From Flavobacterium laiguense (GTDB taxonomy: Bacteria > Bacteroidota > Bacteroidia > Flavobacteriales > Flavobacteriaceae), in NCBI RefSeq assembly GCF_003097655.1, contig NZ_QCZH01000001.1, positions 558,001 through 622,000 of the forward strand: a DNA stretch of 64,000 nt, in the 5' to 3' direction. Made by a program: the position numbers and the translations under genes. The number at the start of each line of letters is the position of its first letter. Positions within the stretch are counted from its first letter, which is position 1. Of this stretch, positions 61,460 to 64,000 are shown piece by piece. Below the pieces are notes generated by a model. That model ran no database searches. It was not told the origin of the DNA and was given only the letters and a program-made list of their open reading frames with translations.

Positions 61460-62500
61460 ATGAAATACACCACCTTACCGAATACCGATATCAAAGTCAG
61501 TAAAATATGCCTTGGCACCATGACTTTTGGACAACAGAACACAGAATCCGAAGGGCATGCCCAAATGGATTATGCACTCGAAAAAGGTGTTAATTTCTTT
61601 GATACCGCCGAGATGTATTCTATTCCTGGAAAGCAGGAAACCTACGGAAGTACCGAGAAAATCATTGGATCGTGGTTCAAGAAAACCGGAAAAAGGGAAG
61701 AAGTGGTTTTGGCATCGAAAATTGCTGGACCAAGCCCTATCTTTGGCTATATGCGAGAGAAATTAGATTTTTCTCCCGCCAGTATTCAATACGCTTTAGA
61801 CAACAGTTTACAGCGTCTTCAAACCGATTATTTAGATCTTTACCAATTGCATTGGCCAGAACGTAAAACTAATTTTTTTGGACAACGAGGCTACAAAGTA
61901 CAAAATGACGATGCTTGGGAAGATAATATTCACGCCGTTTTAGAAGCTTTGGATGGTTTTGTAAAAGCTGGAAAAATTAAACATATTGGGGTTTCCAATG
62001 AAAATCCTTGGGGGATGATGCGTTTTCTGGAAGAAAGTAAATACCAGAATTTACCAAGAATTAAAACCATTCAAAATCCGTATTCGTTGTTAAACCGCCT
62101 TTTTGAAAATGCTTCAGCCGAAGTTTGTCTTCGTGAAAATGTGGGACTATTGGCTTATTCGCCAATGGCATTTGGAGTTTTATCGGGTAAGTTTTTAACG
62201 GGAGAGCCCCATCCTAATGCGAGATTGAGCTTGTTTCCTCAATATTCGAGATACAGCAGTGCAAAATCTACCGAAGCAACAAGACTGTATCAAGAAGTAG
62301 CTCACCAACACGGATTGACATTAACCCAATTGGCCCTGGCTTTTGTGGAACAGCAACCCTTTTTGACCAGCACCATTATTGGCGCCACCACAAAGGAACA
62401 GCTTAAAGAGAATATAGACACAATTACCGTTTCACTTTCAGAAGAAATATTGAAAGCAATTGATGGTATTCAGGCCATTATTCCAGATCCGGCACCCTAA
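61460..62500 (+). CDS. Aldo/keto reductase (Tas-like)
   Basis: 346 residues, TIM-barrel reductase. Catalytic tetrad: Asp and Tyr in VNFFDTAEMYS, Lys in VVLASKIAGPS, His in YQLHWPERK. The start YTTLPNTDIKVSKICLGTMTFG and the NADP-binding end with QPFLTSTIIGATTKEQL support the AKR Tas-type subgroup. Substrate unknown. Monocistronic; hairpin follows. Confidence 0.94.
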   Translation: MKYTTLPNTDIKVSKICLGTMTFGQQNTESEGHAQMDYALEKGVNFFDTAEMYSIPGKQETYGSTEKIIGSWFKKTGKREEVVLASKIAGPSPIFGYMREKLDFSPASIQYALDNSLQRLQTDYLDLYQLHWPERKTNFFGQRGYKVQNDDAWEDNIHAVLEALDGFVKAGKIKHIGVSNENPWGMMRFLEESKYQNLPRIKTIQNPYSLLNRLFENASAEVCLRENVGLLAYSPMAFGVLSGKFLTGEPHPNARLSLFPQYSRYSSAKSTEATRLYQEVAHQHGLTLTQLALAFVEQQPFLTSTIIGATTKEQLKENIDTITVSLSEEILKAIDGIQAIIPDPAP

Positions 62501-62522
62501 GTCTTGATGTAAAATCAGAATT

Positions 62523-62563
62523 ACAAAACCCTGTCAGAGTTCAAAACTCTGACAGGGTTTTGT
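62523..62563. terminator. Bidirectional terminator
   Basis: Perfect 19-bp stem ACAAAACCCTGTCAGAGTT / AACTCTGACAGGGTTTTGT with 3-nt loop between convergent genes. Confidence 0.88.
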
Positions 62564-62601
62564 GTGTTTAAAAAGAAGTCTAACGCAATTTCTGGGTTAA
62601 A

Positions 62602-63969
62602 CTATTCAAAAATCAGTTTCTGTGTTGAAAATTCTCCTTGGTCATTTTGAATGGTAATAATGTAAATACCTTTGGATAGGTGGTTTGTTTTGATGATATT
62701 TAGAGCCTTGTTTTCCGTTTTTTGCCGTAATAACATTTTGCCTTCCAAATCAAAAATGGTAACTACAGTGGGATAATTGTCATTTGATTTTTGGATAATA
62801 ATTTCTGATTTCGTTGGATTAGGATACACTATAAATTGGGTGTTGTCAAAAGTTTTTACTCCCAATGAAGTATCTTTAATTTTGTAAATAGAACCATTAT
62901 TTAGGGATGCAACGTATAGCTCGCCATTGATATCTTCGCCAAAAGTTGAAAAATTATTTCCTGAGAAAACCGTAGAGAATGTTACCGTTCCATTTGATGT
63001 TAGCATACCTATTTGTGGGTTGCAATAATCCGAAAAGAAATACAGTCCCTTAAAATTGGGATAGACGGTGCCGTTGTACACATAGCCACCAGTAATGGAA
63101 CAAGCGCCAGTAGAATGGTTTATTGTCTTTAATGGAAACTTCATGGAGGCTTGTGAAGGACAGCCCACAGTATTGTATGCCGCATCTCCTTCATAACAAC
63201 GCCAGCCGTAGTTTAATTCGGATTGTGTAGCGGCTGCCATGTTGATCTCTTCAATTTCATTTTGACCAACATCGGCAATCCATAAATTACCCATTTTTTT
63301 GTCAAAAGAGAATTTCCAGGGATTTCGAAGGCCGATCGCCCAAATTTCATCAGCACCTGCAATTCCCACATACGGATTGCCAGCAGGAATGCTGTATGGA
63401 GTTCCTGAATTTACATCTATACGAAGCATTTTGCCTAATAATTCATTTGCGTTTTGTGCTCTGTTTTCTGGATCACTACCACTTCCGCCATCGCCCATGC
63501 CAATGTATAAATAGCCGTCTGGTCCAAACTTGAGACTTCCGCCATTATGGTTTGCATAAGGTTGCGCAATGGTCAAAAGTACAATTCCACTTGAAGGATT
63601 AGCAAGATTTGGATTTGTACTATCGACGGAATACCTTGTAATTACAGTATTTCCGGATAAGTTGGTATGGTTGGTATAAAAGAAACCATTAGAAGTATAA
63701 TTGGGGTGAAAAGCCAAGCCTAACAAACCCTGTTCACCACCAGCACTTACTTGACCCGCAATATTGAGAAAGGGATTGGGATTTATAGTTCCATTTGGAT
63801 TCAAGATTTTGATCATGCCGCCTTGCTCGACAACAAACAATCGGCTGTCTCCGGCATTTGTAATTTCGACAGGGTTTGAAAAACCAGACGCGAAAGGTTG
63901 TAATCCTATGGTTTGAGAATAGGAATAATTCAAAAAATAGAATGAGAATAATAATGCCATTATTTTCAT
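62602..63969 (-). CDS. PQQ-dependent sugar dehydrogenase-like protein with T9SS sorting domain
   Basis: About 455 residues; ATG 63969 gives signal peptide MKIMALLFSFYFLNYSYSQ. Six-bladed propeller of the soluble glucose/sorbosone dehydrogenase family (GSDH): FVVEQGGMIKILNPNG, GLLGLAFHPNYTSNGFFY, LKFGPDGYLYIGMGDGGSG, DEIWAIGLRNPWKFSFD, ADVGQNEIEEINM. The last ~75 residues (FDNTQFIVYPNPTKSEI, then GIYIITIQNDQGEFSTQKLIFE) are a type A T9SS sorting domain, so it is secreted. Oxidises sugars or acts as a lectin-like protein; cofactor binding not proven. The 5' end lies just inside the window. Confidence 0.93.
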   Translation of the reverse strand: MKIMALLFSFYFLNYSYSQTIGLQPFASGFSNPVEITNAGDSRLFVVEQGGMIKILNPNGTINPNPFLNIAGQVSAGGEQGLLGLAFHPNYTSNGFFYTNHTNLSGNTVITRYSVDSTNPNLANPSSGIVLLTIAQPYANHNGGSLKFGPDGYLYIGMGDGGSGSDPENRAQNANELLGKMLRIDVNSGTPYSIPAGNPYVGIAGADEIWAIGLRNPWKFSFDKKMGNLWIADVGQNEIEEINMAAATQSELNYGWRCYEGDAAYNTVGCPSQASMKFPLKTINHSTGACSITGGYVYNGTVYPNFKGLYFFSDYCNPQIGMLTSNGTVTFSTVFSGNNFSTFGEDINGELYVASLNNGSIYKIKDTSLGVKTFDNTQFIVYPNPTKSEIIIQKSNDNYPTVVTIFDLEGKMLLRQKTENKALNIIKTNHLSKGIYIITIQNDQGEFSTQKLIFE

Positions 63970-64000
63970 GATCAAATGGTTTAAAAGTAAACTCAAATTT

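Noticed and set aside
1..64000. tRNA, rRNA, prophage or insertion sequence genes
   Set aside because: No cloverleaf, rRNA-like segment, integrase, transposase or phage structural gene was found by reading both strands; a covariance-model search for tRNA would settle the first.

Overview
The window looks like a chromosomal segment of a Bacteroidota bacterium, most likely a Flavobacteriaceae member (Flavobacterium-like). Reasons: AT-rich intergenic DNA, TAnnTTTG-type -7 promoter boxes, no Shine-Dalgarno-dominated starts, a TonB-dependent receptor with an N-terminal carboxypeptidase-like domain, two proteins with type IX secretion C-terminal sorting domains (M1 aminopeptidase, PQQ-type sugar dehydrogenase), DUF4836 and DUF4286 proteins, an OlsF-like fused acyltransferase and a bacilliredoxin. 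I see no rRNA, tRNA, insertion sequence, prophage or CRISPR array.

Layout. 1-3.0 kb: end of an RND efflux operon (inner-membrane pump, TolC-type lipoprotein) and a DUF4239-like membrane protein. 3.0-3.5 kb: bacilliredoxin. 3.6-7.6 kb: five minus-strand genes of unknown function, the most accessory-looking part. 7.7-18.3 kb: a metal-homeostasis district with a periplasmic thioredoxin, a TonB receptor, a divergent Nramp transporter fused to a UspA domain, a DtxR-family regulator, a low-complexity secreted protein, a DUF4440 lipoprotein and feoA-feoB plus a 41-residue FeoB-associated Cys-rich peptide. 18.3-30.2 kb: SCO1/SenC protein, M13 and S9 peptidases, a minus-strand run of SDR, EamA, GNAT and LysR genes, a divergent rhodanese, a second GNAT, an M28 membrane peptidase and a zinc-ribbon protein. 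30.5-42.2 kb: short SSB, a small Cys protein, ferritin, a CAT-like acetyltransferase, HAD phosphatase, metG, two small or poorly known genes, M1 aminopeptidase, outer-membrane barrel. 42.4-49.3 kb: a plus-strand housekeeping run (serS, TPR protein, DUF4286, rsmA-mgtE, proC). 49.4-55.3 kb: three periplasmic/lipoprotein genes of unknown function, including DUF4836, and nhaA. 55.3-64 kb: 2-hydroxyacid dehydrogenase, TM2 and DUF2752 proteins, OlsF-like acyltransferase, exonuclease III, OmpA lipoprotein, aldo/keto reductase and the sugar dehydrogenase.

How the genes fit together. Iron/manganese handling is the clearest theme: outer-membrane receptor, Nramp importer, DtxR regulator, Feo ferrous iron import and ferritin storage all lie within 25 kb. 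An inverted repeat (TTTTAG-N6-CTAAAA) sits between the TonB receptor and the Nramp gene and is a candidate DtxR operator.

The most unusual non-coding signal is a dispersed element of about 70-90 nt found at 8192-8262 (minus), 37895-37975 (plus) and 60040-60127 (plus), with a decayed copy near 30371-30420. The three full copies share flanks and a variable central hairpin, and a short outer arm changes compensatorily (CCTG/CAGG, CCCG/CGGG, CCAG/CTGG). This argues for selection on structure. Several other intergenic repeat families (12-bp and 14-bp tandem units, GCG-type repeats, long GC-rich hairpins) fill most gaps.
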